Notes under the pieces: model-generated
Database searches by the model: none
Told to the model about the DNA's origin: nothing
The model's input: only the letters and a program-made list of their open reading frames with translations
Shown: in pieces, positions 14,263 to 24,053 of the stretch
Position numbering within the stretch: the first letter of the stretch is position 1
Layout: the number at the start of each line of letters is the position of its first letter
Origin: Actinoplanes ianthinogenes
Lineage (GTDB): Bacteria; Actinomycetota; Actinomycetes; Mycobacteriales; Micromonosporaceae
DNA length: 64,000 nucleotides
NCBI RefSeq assembly: GCF_018324205.1
Contig: NZ_AP023356.1
Location: forward strand, 2,621,501-2,685,500
Direction of reading: 5' to 3'
Program-made: the position numbers and the translations under genes

Positions 14263-14633
14263 TTCACCCAGGGTGGGCTGATCACCGAGCCGTCCGGCAG
14301 CGTCGCCTTCAGCCCGACACTGGTGGTCACCCAGACCGCCGCCGGGTCCGGGCCCGGGTTGTCGAGGCCGAACTCGGCGCCGACCGGCACCCGCAGCACG
14401 TCCCCGGCGGTGATCTCCTCGACCACCCCGTCCAGGAACACCCGCACCTTCCCCGCGAGCACCAGGAACACCTCCTCCCGGTCGATCCGGTGCCGGACAC
14501 CCGCCGTCCCGCCGGCGATCTCCAACCGCCACGCGCAGAGCTGCTCGCTGCCGGCGGACGGAGAAACGTACGAATGAAAGACCGAACCGTGCAGGCGGTG
14601 CGTGACCGCCTCGCTCTGGCGATGGATCGCCAT
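14259..14633 (-). CDS. Cupin-domain protein
   Basis: 124 aa from an ATG with GGGGGAG 5 bases upstream. A single cupin barrel is visible: the first motif is represented by GVRHRIDREEVFLVLAGKVRV (His, Glu present) and the second by PVGAEFGLDNPG, where the usual His is replaced. Metal binding may therefore be weak or absent. It is divergent from a MarR regulator and shares its operator region, so it is the probable target of that regulator. Confidence 0.8.
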   Translation of the reverse strand: MAIHRQSEAVTHRLHGSVFHSYVSPSAGSEQLCAWRLEIAGGTAGVRHRIDREEVFLVLAGKVRVFLDGVVEEITAGDVLRVPVGAEFGLDNPGPDPAAVWVTTSVGLKATLPDGSVISPPWVN

Positions 14634-14649
14634 GCTTCTCCCCCTCATA

Positions 14650-14690
14650 TTTGGTCAAGCCGCTTGACCAAATAGTCAAGCAACTTGACC
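14650..14690. promoter_or_regulatory. Double inverted-repeat operator for the MarR regulator
   Basis: TTTGGTCAAG (14650-14659) and CTTGACCAAA (14663-14672) form a perfect 10-bp inverted repeat with a 3-base centre; GTCAAG-CAA-CTTGAC at 14675-14689 is a second one on the same TCAAG/CTTGA core, and GTCAAACTGCTTGC at 14695 is a degenerate third. All lie between the divergent cupin and MarR genes. Such short-armed palindromes are typical MarR sites. Confidence 0.75.
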
Positions 14691-14709
14691 GCCATGTCAA
14701 ACTGCTTGC

Positions 14710-15153
14710 GTGCGACGTGATCTCCTGGACCTGCCGGTGCTGCTGCTCGGTGCCGCATCCGCGCTGGTCGACGCCATCGACGCGGGTGTCCGGGCCCGCG
14801 GTTTTGCCGACCTGCGCCCGGCACACGGATTCGCCTTCGTCCGCCTGGCCCCGGACGGCGCGACCGTCGTCGAGCTGGCCGAGCATCTCGGCGTCACCAA
14901 GCAGGCGGCCAGCCAGATGGCCGACGAGCTGGTCCGCAAGGGTTACGTGGAGCGCCGCCCCCACCCGCTCGACGCCCGCGCCCGGCTGCTGACCCTCACC
15001 GACCGCGGCTGGGCCTGCACCCGAGCCGCCGACGCGGCCGCCGAGGAGGCCCTGCGCCCCTGGGCCGACGCCCTCGGCCCGGACAATCTCACCACCGTCC
15101 GAGCCGGCCTGTCCCGCCTGGTCGTCCCCGGCCGCATCCGCCCGACATGGTGA
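14710..15153 (+). CDS. MarR-family transcriptional regulator
   Basis: 147 aa. The winged-helix is clear: TVVELAEHLGVTKQAASQMADELVRKGYVERR (about residues 52-83), wing DARARLLTLTDRG. The N- and C-terminal helices would dimerise. The only in-frame start is the GTG at 14710, which has no ribosome site. It should bind the palindromes just upstream and control itself and the divergent cupin gene. Its last bases overlap the next gene. Confidence 0.9.
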   Translation: MRRDLLDLPVLLLGAASALVDAIDAGVRARGFADLRPAHGFAFVRLAPDGATVVELAEHLGVTKQAASQMADELVRKGYVERRPHPLDARARLLTLTDRGWACTRAADAAAEEALRPWADALGPDNLTTVRAGLSRLVVPGRIRPTW

Positions 15154-15629
15154 CCCGTCCGGTCTGGCTGCTCGACGTCGACGGCGTGCTGAACGCGAAC
15201 CGCCCCGGCTGGGGCGCCGCACCCCGGCGCGGCATGGCCTACGCCGACGGCATCGGATATGTCATGCGCTGGGCCCCGGCTCTGCTCGACCGGATCCGCG
15301 CGATCCACCGAGCCGGCACCGCCGAGATCCGCTGGTGCACCACCTGGTGCGCCCAGGCCGGCCAGCTGGAGCGCCTGTTCGCCCTGCCCCACCTGCAACC
15401 GTGCTGGACCGAGGAGCTGACCCCGCAAGAGGCCGCCGTCGCCAAGCTGGCCGCCGCCCGCCGGGTGCTGACCGACGGGCGGCCCCTGATCTGGACCGAT
15501 GACGCCGACATCCCGCCGTCCGCCCACGAGGAGCTGCCGGGGCTGGGGCGTGTCCTGCTGATCGCGCCCCGCCCGAACCGCGGCCTCCAGCCCGACGATC
15601 TCGACGCCGTCGAGCGGTTCGCGGGCTGA
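15147..15629 (+). CDS. HAD-like domain protein
   Basis: 160 aa starting within the MarR stop region (7-base overlap). It opens with the HAD nucleophile motif WLLDVDGVLN (Asp-x-Asp-Gly-Val), then a Cys-Thr-Thr-Trp segment and a WTDDADIP acidic motif that fits the HAD motif IV. It is similar in layout to the stand-alone HAD domains known from actinobacteria and from the Swiss-Army-Knife RNA-repair group. Substrate unknown. Confidence 0.8.
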   Translation: MVTRPVWLLDVDGVLNANRPGWGAAPRRGMAYADGIGYVMRWAPALLDRIRAIHRAGTAEIRWCTTWCAQAGQLERLFALPHLQPCWTEELTPQEAAVAKLAAARRVLTDGRPLIWTDDADIPPSAHEELPGLGRVLLIAPRPNRGLQPDDLDAVERFAG

Positions 15630-15641
15630 AGGCCGGGCGGG

Positions 15642-18161
15642 TCAGTCGCGTTCGATGTGGTGACCGATGAGCTGCGGACCCATGATCACCGCGGCGCCGG
15701 AGCCGTCCCGGCGCGCGTCCGGCTCGGGCAGCTCGACCGGGTCACCGGTGCTGCTGGCCCCCACCGGCCGGGGCCCGACCCAGGCCACCACCAGCTCCGA
15801 CTCCCCCTTGAGGAAGCGCTGCACCCGGACGCCGCCGGTGGCCCGGCCTTTCGCCGGGTAGGACGCGAACGGTGACACCTTCACCTGTGTGCCGGTCGAG
15901 GTGACCACCATCGGCTCGCCGTGCGTGGTGTCCGACGTGACGATCGCGTGGAACGAGATGACCGTGGCCCCCGCCGTCAGGTTGACGCCGGCCATGCCAC
16001 CGCCCTTGAGCCCCTGCGGCCGCACCAGCTTGGCCGGGAACCGCAGCAGGTTCGCGTCCGAGGTGATGAAGACCAGCGACTCGGCCCCGTCGGTGAGCCA
16101 GGTCGCCTGGAGCACCTCGTCACCCTCCTTGAGGGTGATCACCTCGAACTCGTCGGAGCGCACCGGCCACTCGGGGGCGCACACCTTCACCACGCCCTGC
16201 CGGGTGCCCAGCGCGAGGCCGGGCGAGTCGCCGGCGGTCAGCGGCGCGAGACCGACGACCTTCTCACCCTTCTCCAGCGGGACCAGCTCGGAGGCGGACA
16301 TGCCGCCGCGCAGCGACACCGTGCCGGACTGCTCGGGCAGCACCGGCAGCGGCAGCACGTCGGTCTTGAACGCCCGGCCCCGGTTGGTGATCAGCAGGAT
16401 CCGCCCGCGGGCGGTCGAGTGGATGATCGCGCGGACCGCGTCGTGCTTGACCCGGCCGCTGCGCTTGCGGCCCTCGGTCGACTCCTCGCTCTCCGCCGCG
16501 GTCCGGGCGATCAGCCCGGTCGCGGAGAGGATGATCTGGCACGGGTCGTCGGCGACCTCGAGCGGCCCGGCCGGCACCGAGGCGGCGAGCACCTCCTTGA
16601 GGTCCCCGTCGATCAGCGTGGTGTGCCGGGGCCGGCCGAACTCCTTGGCCACCTCGGCCAATTCATCGGACACGACCTTTTTCAGTACGGCCTCGTCGTC
16701 CAGGATCCGGCTCAGCTCGGCGATCTCCGCCCGCAGCCGCTCCTGCTCGGTCTCCAGCTCGATCCGGTCGAACCGGGTGAGCCGCCGCAGCGGGGTGTCC
16801 AGGATGTACGTCGCCTGGATGTCGCTGAGCCCGAACTCGCTCATCAGGGACGCCTTGGCCGCCGCCGCGTCGTCGCTGGCCCGGATGATCGCGACCACCC
16901 GGTCGATGTCGATCAGGGCGATCAGCAGGCCGTCGACCAGGTGCAGCCGGTCCTCGCGCTTGGTCCGCCGGTACGTCGTCCGCCGGGTGACCACGTCGTA
17001 CCGGTGCTGGACGAAGACCTCGAGCAGCGCCTTGAGCCCGAGCGTCCGCGGCTGCCCGTCGACCAGCACCAGGTTGTTGATGCCGAACGAGCTCTCCAGC
17101 GGGGTGAGCCGGTAGAGGTCGGCCAGCAGCGCCTGCGGGTTGACCCCGACCTTGCACTCGATGACGAGCCGGGTGCCGTGCTCCCGGTCGGTCAGGTCCT
17201 TGACGTCGGCGATGCCCGTCAGCCGGGCGGCCTGCCGCTGCCCGCGCCGCGGCCCCGAGGTGATCAGCTTGCCCTTCACCTCGTCGGTGATCGCCTCGAT
17301 GATCTTCTCGGCGCCGATGCCGTAGGGCAGCTCGGTGACCGTGATCGCCTGCCGCCCCCGGCCGCCCTCCAGCGGGCCGGTCTGCGCGCGGGCCCGGATC
17401 CGGACCACGCCGCGACCGGTCTCATACGCCCGGCGCACCTCGTCGAGCCCGAGCAGCTGACCGCCGGTCGGCAGGTCGGGGCCGGGCACGTAGCGCATCA
17501 GTCCGTCGAGATCGGTGTCCGGATGGGTGATCAGCCGCCGGGCGGCCGCGACCACCTCGCCCAGGTTGTGCGGGATCATGTTGGTCGCCATCCCGACCGC
17601 GATCCCGGACGTGCCGTTGACCAGCAGGTTCGGGAAGGCCGCCGGGAGCACCTTGGGCTCGACGTCGTCGCCGTCGTAGGTCGGCTTGAAGTCGACGGTG
17701 CCCTCGCCCAGCTCGCCGACCAGCAGCATCGCCTCGCGGGACATCCGCGCCTCGGTGTACCGCGCGGCGGCCGGGCCGTCGTCCGGCGAGCCGAAGTTGC
17801 CGTGGCCGTCGATCAGCGGCGTGTTCAGCGAGAAGTCCTGGGCGAGCCGGACCAGCGCGTCGTAGATCGCCACGTCGCCGTGCGGGTGGTACTTACCCAT
17901 CACGTCGCCGACGACGCGGGCGGACTTCACATACGCCCGATCGGGGCGGTGACCCTGCTCGGACATCGACCAGAGGATCCGCCGGTGCACCGGCTTGAGG
18001 CCGTCCCGGGCGTCCGGCAGCGCCCGTGAGTGGATCACCGAGTACGCGTACTCCAGGTAGGAGTCCTCCACCTCGGTGGTCAGCGGGTTGTCGATGACCC
18101 GGGCGCCGGCCTGATCGAACGCGGACAGGTCGACGCGGTTCTCGGTTTTGCGGCGTGCCAT
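15642..18161 (-). CDS. parC: DNA topoisomerase IV subunit A
   Basis: 839 aa. The breakage-reunion domain has DARDGLKPVHRRILW, the GDVMGKYHPHGD block and the catalytic Tyr135 in ARYTEARMS, which forms the covalent bond to DNA. The coiled-coil and gate regions follow and the C-terminus holds a pinwheel-type domain (GRGRILLITNRGRAFK, later LGTRQGVVKV). It works with ParE to decatenate chromosomes. The start ATG is 14 bases after the parE stop on the same strand, so the pair is one operon. The GyrA-box motif is not obvious, supporting topoisomerase IV rather than gyrase. Confidence 0.93.
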   Translation of the reverse strand: MARRKTENRVDLSAFDQAGARVIDNPLTTEVEDSYLEYAYSVIHSRALPDARDGLKPVHRRILWSMSEQGHRPDRAYVKSARVVGDVMGKYHPHGDVAIYDALVRLAQDFSLNTPLIDGHGNFGSPDDGPAAARYTEARMSREAMLLVGELGEGTVDFKPTYDGDDVEPKVLPAAFPNLLVNGTSGIAVGMATNMIPHNLGEVVAAARRLITHPDTDLDGLMRYVPGPDLPTGGQLLGLDEVRRAYETGRGVVRIRARAQTGPLEGGRGRQAITVTELPYGIGAEKIIEAITDEVKGKLITSGPRRGQRQAARLTGIADVKDLTDREHGTRLVIECKVGVNPQALLADLYRLTPLESSFGINNLVLVDGQPRTLGLKALLEVFVQHRYDVVTRRTTYRRTKREDRLHLVDGLLIALIDIDRVVAIIRASDDAAAAKASLMSEFGLSDIQATYILDTPLRRLTRFDRIELETEQERLRAEIAELSRILDDEAVLKKVVSDELAEVAKEFGRPRHTTLIDGDLKEVLAASVPAGPLEVADDPCQIILSATGLIARTAAESEESTEGRKRSGRVKHDAVRAIIHSTARGRILLITNRGRAFKTDVLPLPVLPEQSGTVSLRGGMSASELVPLEKGEKVVGLAPLTAGDSPGLALGTRQGVVKVCAPEWPVRSDEFEVITLKEGDEVLQATWLTDGAESLVFITSDANLLRFPAKLVRPQGLKGGGMAGVNLTAGATVISFHAIVTSDTTHGEPMVVTSTGTQVKVSPFASYPAKGRATGGVRVQRFLKGESELVVAWVGPRPVGASSTGDPVELPEPDARRDGSGAAVIMGPQLIGHHIERD

Positions 18162-18175
18162 GGCTTGCGGACCTC

Positions 18176-20233
18176 TCAGGCGTCGATCGTCTCTTGGTCG
18201 ATCCGGCCGGCAGCCTCGATCAACCAGTTCTTCCGGGGTTCGACCCGCTCACCCATGAGCAGCTCGAGGGTGGCCTCGGCGCGCTCGGCGTCCTCGATGG
18301 TGATCCGCCGCACGGTGCGGGCGGCCGGGTTCATCGTGGTGTCCCACAGCTCGTCGGCGTCCATCTCGCCGAGGCCCTTGAACCGGGGCACCGGCTTCTG
18401 CACCTGCTTGCCGGACCGCTCGAACCGGCTGACGGTGGCCTCCATCTCCTGCTGGGTGTACGTGTACACCGTCTCGGAGTTACGCCCCTTGGTGACCACC
18501 TTGTGCAACGGCGGCATCGCGGCGTAGAGCCGGCCCTGCTCGATCACCGGCCGCATGTATTTCGCGAACAGGGTGATCAGCAGGGTCCGGATGTGCGAGC
18601 CGTCGACATCGGCGTCCGCCATGATCATGACCCGGCCGTACCGCATCTGCCCGATCTCGAAGGTGCGGCCGGAGCCGGCCCCGAGCACCTGGACGATCGC
18701 CGAGCACTCGGCGTTGTCCAGGACCTGCTGGAGGCTGGCTTTCTGCACGTTGAGGATCTTGCCGCGGATCGGCAGCAGCGCCTGGTATTCCGAGGAGCGG
18801 GCCATCCGGGCGGTGCCCAGCGCCGAGTCACCCTCGACGATGAACAGCTCGGAGCGGTCGATCCCGATCGCCCGGCAGTCCACCAGCTTGGCCGGCATCG
18901 ACGCGCCCTCCAGGGCGGTCTTGCGGCGGGCCGCGTCCTTCTGCTGTTTCTGGGTGAGCCGGACGCGGGCGGCGTCGACCACCTTCTGCAGGACCGTGCG
19001 GGCCTCGGTCTTGGTGCGCCGGCCGTCGATCCACTCTTTCAGGTACGCCTCGACGAGGCTCTGCGTCACCCGGGTGATCCCGGCGGTGGAGAGCTCGTCC
19101 TTGGTCTGCGAGGTGAACTGCGGCTCCGGCACCCGCACATGGATGACCGCGGTCATGCCCTCCAGCAGGTCGTCCAGGACCGGCGGCTCCTCTTTCGGCT
19201 TGAGCAGGCCGCGGCTGTTGCGGATGGCCTCGGTCAGCGCGCGCACCAGGGCCCGCTCGAAGCCCTTGCGGTGGGTGCCGCCGTGCACGTTGCGAATCGT
19301 GTTGGTGAAGCTCTCGACGGTCCGCTCGTAACCGGTGCCCCAGCGGAAGGCGATCTCCACCTGGGCCTCACGGACCACGTTCGACTGCATGACGCCGTTG
19401 GCGTCGGCGGCGTTCTCCTTGTAGGTCCCCGAGCCGGTCACCATGAGGATCCCGGAGACCGGCTTGTCGGCGGCCGGGGTCAGGAACTCCACCATGTCGG
19501 TGAGCCCGTGGGGATAGTGGAACGTCTCGGTGGCCGGCTCCTCCGCGGTCGCGTCGAAGAGCGTGAACTGCACACCGGCGACCAGGAACGCGGTGTTGCG
19601 CAGTTTCGCCCGGACCGCCTCGATGTCGAGCCGGGCGCCGCTCTCGAAATACCGCGCGTCGTACCAGTACCGGGTCGAGGTGCCGGTGGGCTCGCCGCGT
19701 TTCATCCGGCGGGTGACCCGCAGGCCGGCCTGCGGGGTGAACGGCGCGGTCGGCCCGGGGCCGTCGAACACGCCGGGCACGCCCCGCTGGAAGGAGATCT
19801 CGTGCACCTTGCCGTCCCGCTTGACGGTGACGTCGTAGCGCAGCGAGAGCGCGTTGACCGCGGAGGCGCCGACGCCGTGCAGGCCGCCGGAGGCCTTGTA
19901 ACCGGAGCCGCCGAACTTGCCGCCGGCGTGCAGCCGGGTGAGCACCAGCTCGACGCCGCTCAGGCCGCTCTTGGCGTGCACGTCGGTCGGGATGCCCCGG
20001 CCGTCGTCGTCGACCTGGACCGAGCCGTCGGTGTGCAGCGTGACGGCGATCCGGGTGGCGTGCCCACCGACGCCCTCGTCGGTGCAGTTGTCGATGATCT
20101 CGTTCGCCAGGTGGTTGATGCCCCGGCTGTCGGTGGACCCGATGTACATCCCTGGGCGTTTCCGGACAGCGTCCAGCCCTTCCAGGTGCGTGAGGTCGTC
20201 AGCCCCGTACAAGGTCTCTGGCTGTGCGGTCAC
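18176..20233 (-). CDS. parE: DNA topoisomerase IV subunit B
   Basis: 685 aa from a GTG with GGGAG nine bases upstream. The GHKL ATPase shows VRKRPGMYIGST, EIIDNCTDE (with the catalytic Glu), DDGRGIP and GLHGVGASAVNALS; the TOPRIM domain shows FIVEGDSALGTA and the metal-binding DADVDGSHI. It hydrolyses ATP to drive strand passage by the ParC subunit. The reading frame is open far upstream, but that part overlaps a real cyclase gene and is non-homologous, so this GTG is the credible start. Confidence 0.94.
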   Translation of the reverse strand: MTAQPETLYGADDLTHLEGLDAVRKRPGMYIGSTDSRGINHLANEIIDNCTDEGVGGHATRIAVTLHTDGSVQVDDDGRGIPTDVHAKSGLSGVELVLTRLHAGGKFGGSGYKASGGLHGVGASAVNALSLRYDVTVKRDGKVHEISFQRGVPGVFDGPGPTAPFTPQAGLRVTRRMKRGEPTGTSTRYWYDARYFESGARLDIEAVRAKLRNTAFLVAGVQFTLFDATAEEPATETFHYPHGLTDMVEFLTPAADKPVSGILMVTGSGTYKENAADANGVMQSNVVREAQVEIAFRWGTGYERTVESFTNTIRNVHGGTHRKGFERALVRALTEAIRNSRGLLKPKEEPPVLDDLLEGMTAVIHVRVPEPQFTSQTKDELSTAGITRVTQSLVEAYLKEWIDGRRTKTEARTVLQKVVDAARVRLTQKQQKDAARRKTALEGASMPAKLVDCRAIGIDRSELFIVEGDSALGTARMARSSEYQALLPIRGKILNVQKASLQQVLDNAECSAIVQVLGAGSGRTFEIGQMRYGRVMIMADADVDGSHIRTLLITLFAKYMRPVIEQGRLYAAMPPLHKVVTKGRNSETVYTYTQQEMEATVSRFERSGKQVQKPVPRFKGLGEMDADELWDTTMNPAARTVRRITIEDAERAEATLELLMGERVEPRKNWLIEAAGRIDQETIDA

Positions 20234-20367
20234 GAGGCGGCACTCCCGGTCGGCCAAGGTGGTCAAGGACGGCGCGAGCCTACCCGGAGCCTCCGACACT
20301 TCTGCCCCAGGCGAGCCAGGTCTTGACCCGCTAGACCGAAAATTCGGGAAAAAGGTTACAAAAAACG

Positions 20368-20976
20368 CTAGCGGACCCCCACCAACCGGGCAGACTGGGG
20401 CTGTAGCGCGCGCCACAGGTCCAACGGGTAGGACTTGCCCGGGACGGACACCGGTGGCAGCTCCTGGTACGCGATCAGCGTGTCGGTGACCTCCCGGGTG
20501 GCCGAGCAGACCACCACCGTGTCGTGCGGCGCGTACGCCTGGAGCCGGGCCGCCGTGCTCACCACGCTGCCGCTGATCATCCCGTACCCCCCGTCGAAGG
20601 TCATCAGCGGATCCACGATCACCTCGCCGGTGGCCAGCCCCACCCGGGTCCGCACACGGTGCCTGCCGGCCAGGAGACGCCCCCTCAACGTCTCCTGGAC
20701 CGACAGGCCCGCGCGCACCGCCGAGGCGGCCGCCTCCGGCTCGAAGCCGTCCTCGCCGGCGCCGAACACCGCCATCACCGCGTCCCCCACGTACTTCTCG
20801 ACGATGCCGCCACAGTCCCGGACCACGTCGGCCACGGCCGAGAAGTAGTCCCGTTGCAGCGCCCGCACCTCCGCGCAGTCCAGCCGGTCCACCAGAGCGG
20901 TGAAGCCGACTATGTCGATGAACAGCACGGTTACTGTCTGGCGCCGCTCCTGAACGGCGACGGTGATGGTGGTCAT
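20368..20976 (-). CDS. Class III nucleotidyl cyclase domain protein
   Basis: 202 aa consisting of little more than one cyclase homology domain. The metal-binding Asp21 (FIDIVGFT) and Asp65 (YVGDAVMAVFG) are present. In the block that normally reads Val-Asn-x-Ala-Ala-Arg, the sequence is VSTAARL, so the transition-state Asn is replaced by Ser while the Arg is retained. The protein may be a weak or modified adenylyl/guanylyl cyclase, or only nucleotide-binding. It diverges from the LuxR regulator at 21152. Confidence 0.85.
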   Translation of the reverse strand: MTTITVAVQERRQTVTVLFIDIVGFTALVDRLDCAEVRALQRDYFSAVADVVRDCGGIVEKYVGDAVMAVFGAGEDGFEPEAAASAVRAGLSVQETLRGRLLAGRHRVRTRVGLATGEVIVDPLMTFDGGYGMISGSVVSTAARLQAYAPHDTVVVCSATREVTDTLIAYQELPPVSVPGKSYPLDLWRALQPQSARLVGVR

Positions 20977-21151
20977 GTCTCACGCTCCCCCAGATCACTG
21001 CGTTGACCGGGAGTACGGTGCCAGCCCGGCTCCACATGCGGATCCGCAGAACGACGTATCTGTGACAGCATCAACACTCGTCATTTTTGTGACGCAGAAC
21101 AGTCCGAACCGACGACAACGTGATAGTCGCTTTCGCATTAGGCTGCCGGAC

Positions 21152-23956
21152 ATGGCCAGCCAGGGGGGCGACGGGCCGCTTGTCGGACGCACCGGCACGC
21201 TGGCCGATATTCAGTCCTGCCTGCGCAGCGTGGGTCCCGGTGGGACAGCCGCGGTGTTCCTCACCGGGGAGAGTGGCGTCGGCAAGAGCCGGCTGCTGCG
21301 CGAGACCGCCGACGCGCTGCGCAGCGGGGAGTTCGCGGTGCTCGTCGGCACCTGTTTGGACATCGGCGACGCCTCGCCGCTGCACCCGGTGCTCCAGGCG
21401 CTGCGCCGGCACGACAGCGCGCCCGCCACCACGGCCGACGACCCCGGCGCCCTGCTCGACCGGGTCTCCCGCGACCTGCGGGCGATCGCCGGCGACCGGC
21501 GGCTGCTTCTGGTCCTCGACGATCTGCAGTGGGCCGACCGGAGCACCCGCCAGCTGCTGCTCTACCTGCTCGCCGGCCTGGGCGACGTGCGCGTGTCGGT
21601 GCTCGCCGCGATCCGCGCCGAGGCGCTGCACGGCACCCACCCGCTGCGCCGGGTGCTGGCCGAGCTGCGCCGGTTGCGCTCGGTCCGGGTGGTCGACCTG
21701 GCGCCGCTCAACCAGGAGCAGACCCACGAGCTGGTCAGCGCGATCGCCGGTGACGTGGCGGGCGAGGACGCCGACCGGGTCTACAAGCGCAGCGGCGGCA
21801 ACCCGTTCGTGGTCGAGGAGCTGGCCCGCGACCTGCGCGACGGCCGGGTCGAGCTGTCCGACACGCTGCGCGAGATCTTCCTGGCCCGGGTCGACGAGCT
21901 GCCGGTCAACGCGCACGCCGTGGTGCACGCGGTGGCGGCCGGCGTCGAGCCGGTCGAGCACGAGGTGCTGGCCCGGGTGGTCCGGCTGCCCGAGGACGAG
22001 CTGCTGGAGGCGATCCGCGCCGCGGTGGCCTACCGGTTCGTGGTCGGCGACGCCGAGGGTTACCGGTTGCGGCACCGGCTGGTCGCCGAGGTGCTGGAGC
22101 AGGAGGTGCTGCCCGCCGAGGCCGCCTCCCTGCACCGGCGGTACGCGGAGGCCCTGGAGACCCACGACGGTGAGGTCGATCACGCCCGCTTGGCCCATCA
22201 TTGGCAGCGCGCCGGCGTTCCGTCCCGGGCGCTGCCTTCGGTGATCGCCGCGGCCCGCTCGGCCGAGAGCCTTTACGGCTTCGCCGAGGCGCACCGGCAC
22301 TGGACCATCGCGCTGCGGCTGACCGCCGAGGACGCCGAGGAGCGCACCGAGCTGCTCGAGCACGCCGCCGAGTCGGCCCACCAGTGCGGCGAGCACCTGC
22401 TGGCGCTGGCCCGGCTGGAGGAGCTGGCCGGTCGCAAGGACGCGCCCGGCGAGTGCGAGCTGCACCTGCGCCGGGCCCGCTACCTGGCCGCGACCGGCCG
22501 CTCGGAGACCGCCGAGCGGGAGTACGAAGCCGCCCTCCAGTCCCCGGACTGCACGCCCCAGCTGCGCGCCACCGCGGCCGCCTTCCTCGCCGAGCTGCTG
22601 CTGCACCTGGGCCGGTACGCGGACGCCAACCAGCGCGCCCGGGACGCCCTGGAGCTGGCCGCCGTCAACGGATCGACCGCCGACCTGGTCCGGGCCAGTG
22701 CCGCGCTCGGCTTCAGCGCCGCGTTCCGCGAGGACCCGGACGCCGGCCTGGCGGTCATCCGGCACGCCGTGGAGATCGCCGAGCGCTCCGGCCACCCGGA
22801 CGACCTGGGCGTGGCCTATCTGCACCTGGCCGAGCTGCTCACCGGCCCGCTGAACAACATCGAGGAGGGGGTGCTGGTGGCCCGCCGGGGCGCCGAGCGC
22901 CTCGCCTCGCGCGGTGTCGGCCGGACCTACCAGACGCGCCTGCTCGCCATCGCCGGCAACGGGCTCTTCCGGATCGGCCAGTGGGCCGAGGCGGACACCA
23001 TGCTGGAGGCCGCGATGCGGCACCGGCCCTCCGGCGCCGACGCGGTCGAGCTGTTGCTGGCCCGCTGCCGGCTCTGGGTCAACTTCGGCGAGGTGGACAA
23101 CGCCCGCCGCGACCTGGACGCGGCCGCCACCCTGCTGGCCGGTGGCGGTGCCCGGCACGTGCTGCCGATGCTCACCCTGCGGGCGGGCCTCGCGATCTGG
23201 CAGAAGGAGCACAGCGAGGCGCGCGCCGCGGTGCAGCGCGGGCTGACCGAGACCCGCTCGGACGACGTGGTCCTGCTCGGCGTGCTGGCCTGGCACGGCC
23301 TGCGCGCCGAGGCCGAGGCGCACGTGAACGGCGTTCCGGTCGACCCGGGCGCGCTGCGCCGGCTCAAGACCGTGGTGGCCCGGCTGGAGACCAGCGCGGC
23401 CGCCGCCGCCCCCGAGGTCCGCAGCGTGATCGACGGTTACCTCTCGCTCTGCGCCGCCGAGCTGAGCCGGGTGGAGGGCCGGTCCGACCCGGAACTGTGG
23501 TCCCGGACGGCGGCCATCTGGGACCGGCACCAGCCGTACCCGGCGGCCTACTCGCGGCTGCGGCACGCCGAGGTGGCGATGCAGCGCAAGAGCCGGCGGG
23601 CGGCCGCGCTGGCCGCGCTGCGCCAGGCGTACGCGACCACGATCGCGATGGGCGCCCGCCCGCTGGCGAACGAGATCAAGGAGGTCGCCCAGCGGTTCCG
23701 GGTCTCGCTCTCCGACGACGCGGACACCGTGGCGATGTCGCCGCCGGAGCCGGAGATGGGCGACGAGCTGGCCGTGCTGACCGGGCGGGAGCGCGAGGTG
23801 CTGGCCGCGGTCGCCGAGGGCTTGACGAACAGGGAGATCGGTGAGTTGCTGTTCATCAGCGAACGCACCGTCGGCGTGCATCTGGGCCACATCTTCGACA
23901 AACTGCAGGTACGCACCCGCGTGCAAGCCAGCCGGGTCTATCTGACGGCGGCCTGA
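21152..23956 (+). CDS. Large AAA-type LuxR (LAL/MalT-like) transcriptional regulator
   Basis: 934 aa. Walker A GESGVGKS at residues 39-46 and Walker B LLLVLDDLQWAD near 115-130 mark an N-terminal STAND-type ATPase. A long TPR-like helical middle (about 330-820) follows. The C-terminal LuxR helix-turn-helix is at LTGREREVLAAVAEGLTNRE with TVGVHLGHIFDKL. It probably uses ATP- and ligand-dependent oligomerisation to activate genes not identified here. ATG 21152 has no ribosome site, and a TAGGCT at 21140 suggests a leaderless mRNA. Confidence 0.9.
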   Translation: MASQGGDGPLVGRTGTLADIQSCLRSVGPGGTAAVFLTGESGVGKSRLLRETADALRSGEFAVLVGTCLDIGDASPLHPVLQALRRHDSAPATTADDPGALLDRVSRDLRAIAGDRRLLLVLDDLQWADRSTRQLLLYLLAGLGDVRVSVLAAIRAEALHGTHPLRRVLAELRRLRSVRVVDLAPLNQEQTHELVSAIAGDVAGEDADRVYKRSGGNPFVVEELARDLRDGRVELSDTLREIFLARVDELPVNAHAVVHAVAAGVEPVEHEVLARVVRLPEDELLEAIRAAVAYRFVVGDAEGYRLRHRLVAEVLEQEVLPAEAASLHRRYAEALETHDGEVDHARLAHHWQRAGVPSRALPSVIAAARSAESLYGFAEAHRHWTIALRLTAEDAEERTELLEHAAESAHQCGEHLLALARLEELAGRKDAPGECELHLRRARYLAATGRSETAEREYEAALQSPDCTPQLRATAAAFLAELLLHLGRYADANQRARDALELAAVNGSTADLVRASAALGFSAAFREDPDAGLAVIRHAVEIAERSGHPDDLGVAYLHLAELLTGPLNNIEEGVLVARRGAERLASRGVGRTYQTRLLAIAGNGLFRIGQWAEADTMLEAAMRHRPSGADAVELLLARCRLWVNFGEVDNARRDLDAAATLLAGGGARHVLPMLTLRAGLAIWQKEHSEARAAVQRGLTETRSDDVVLLGVLAWHGLRAEAEAHVNGVPVDPGALRRLKTVVARLETSAAAAAPEVRSVIDGYLSLCAAELSRVEGRSDPELWSRTAAIWDRHQPYPAAYSRLRHAEVAMQRKSRRAAALAALRQAYATTIAMGARPLANEIKEVAQRFRVSLSDDADTVAMSPPEPEMGDELAVLTGREREVLAAVAEGLTNREIGELLFISERTVGVHLGHIFDKLQVRTRVQASRVYLTAA

Positions 23957-24053
23957 CCAGGCGATCGTTATCTCGCCGTGACATACGTACGCGGAATACG
24001 TCGTTCTACCGATCCCCTCGTACGCCGCCTTTGAAAGGCTGTGGTCACGGGGG

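Noticed and set aside
14707..14709. Earlier start codon for the MarR gene within the operator
   Set aside because: The ATG at 14694 is out of frame with the MarR protein; only the GTG at 14710 keeps the frame.
20234..21037. N-terminal extension of ParE by about 270 residues
   Set aside because: The added part is not ParE-like and overlaps the cyclase gene in another frame; the GTG at 20233 has a good ribosome site.
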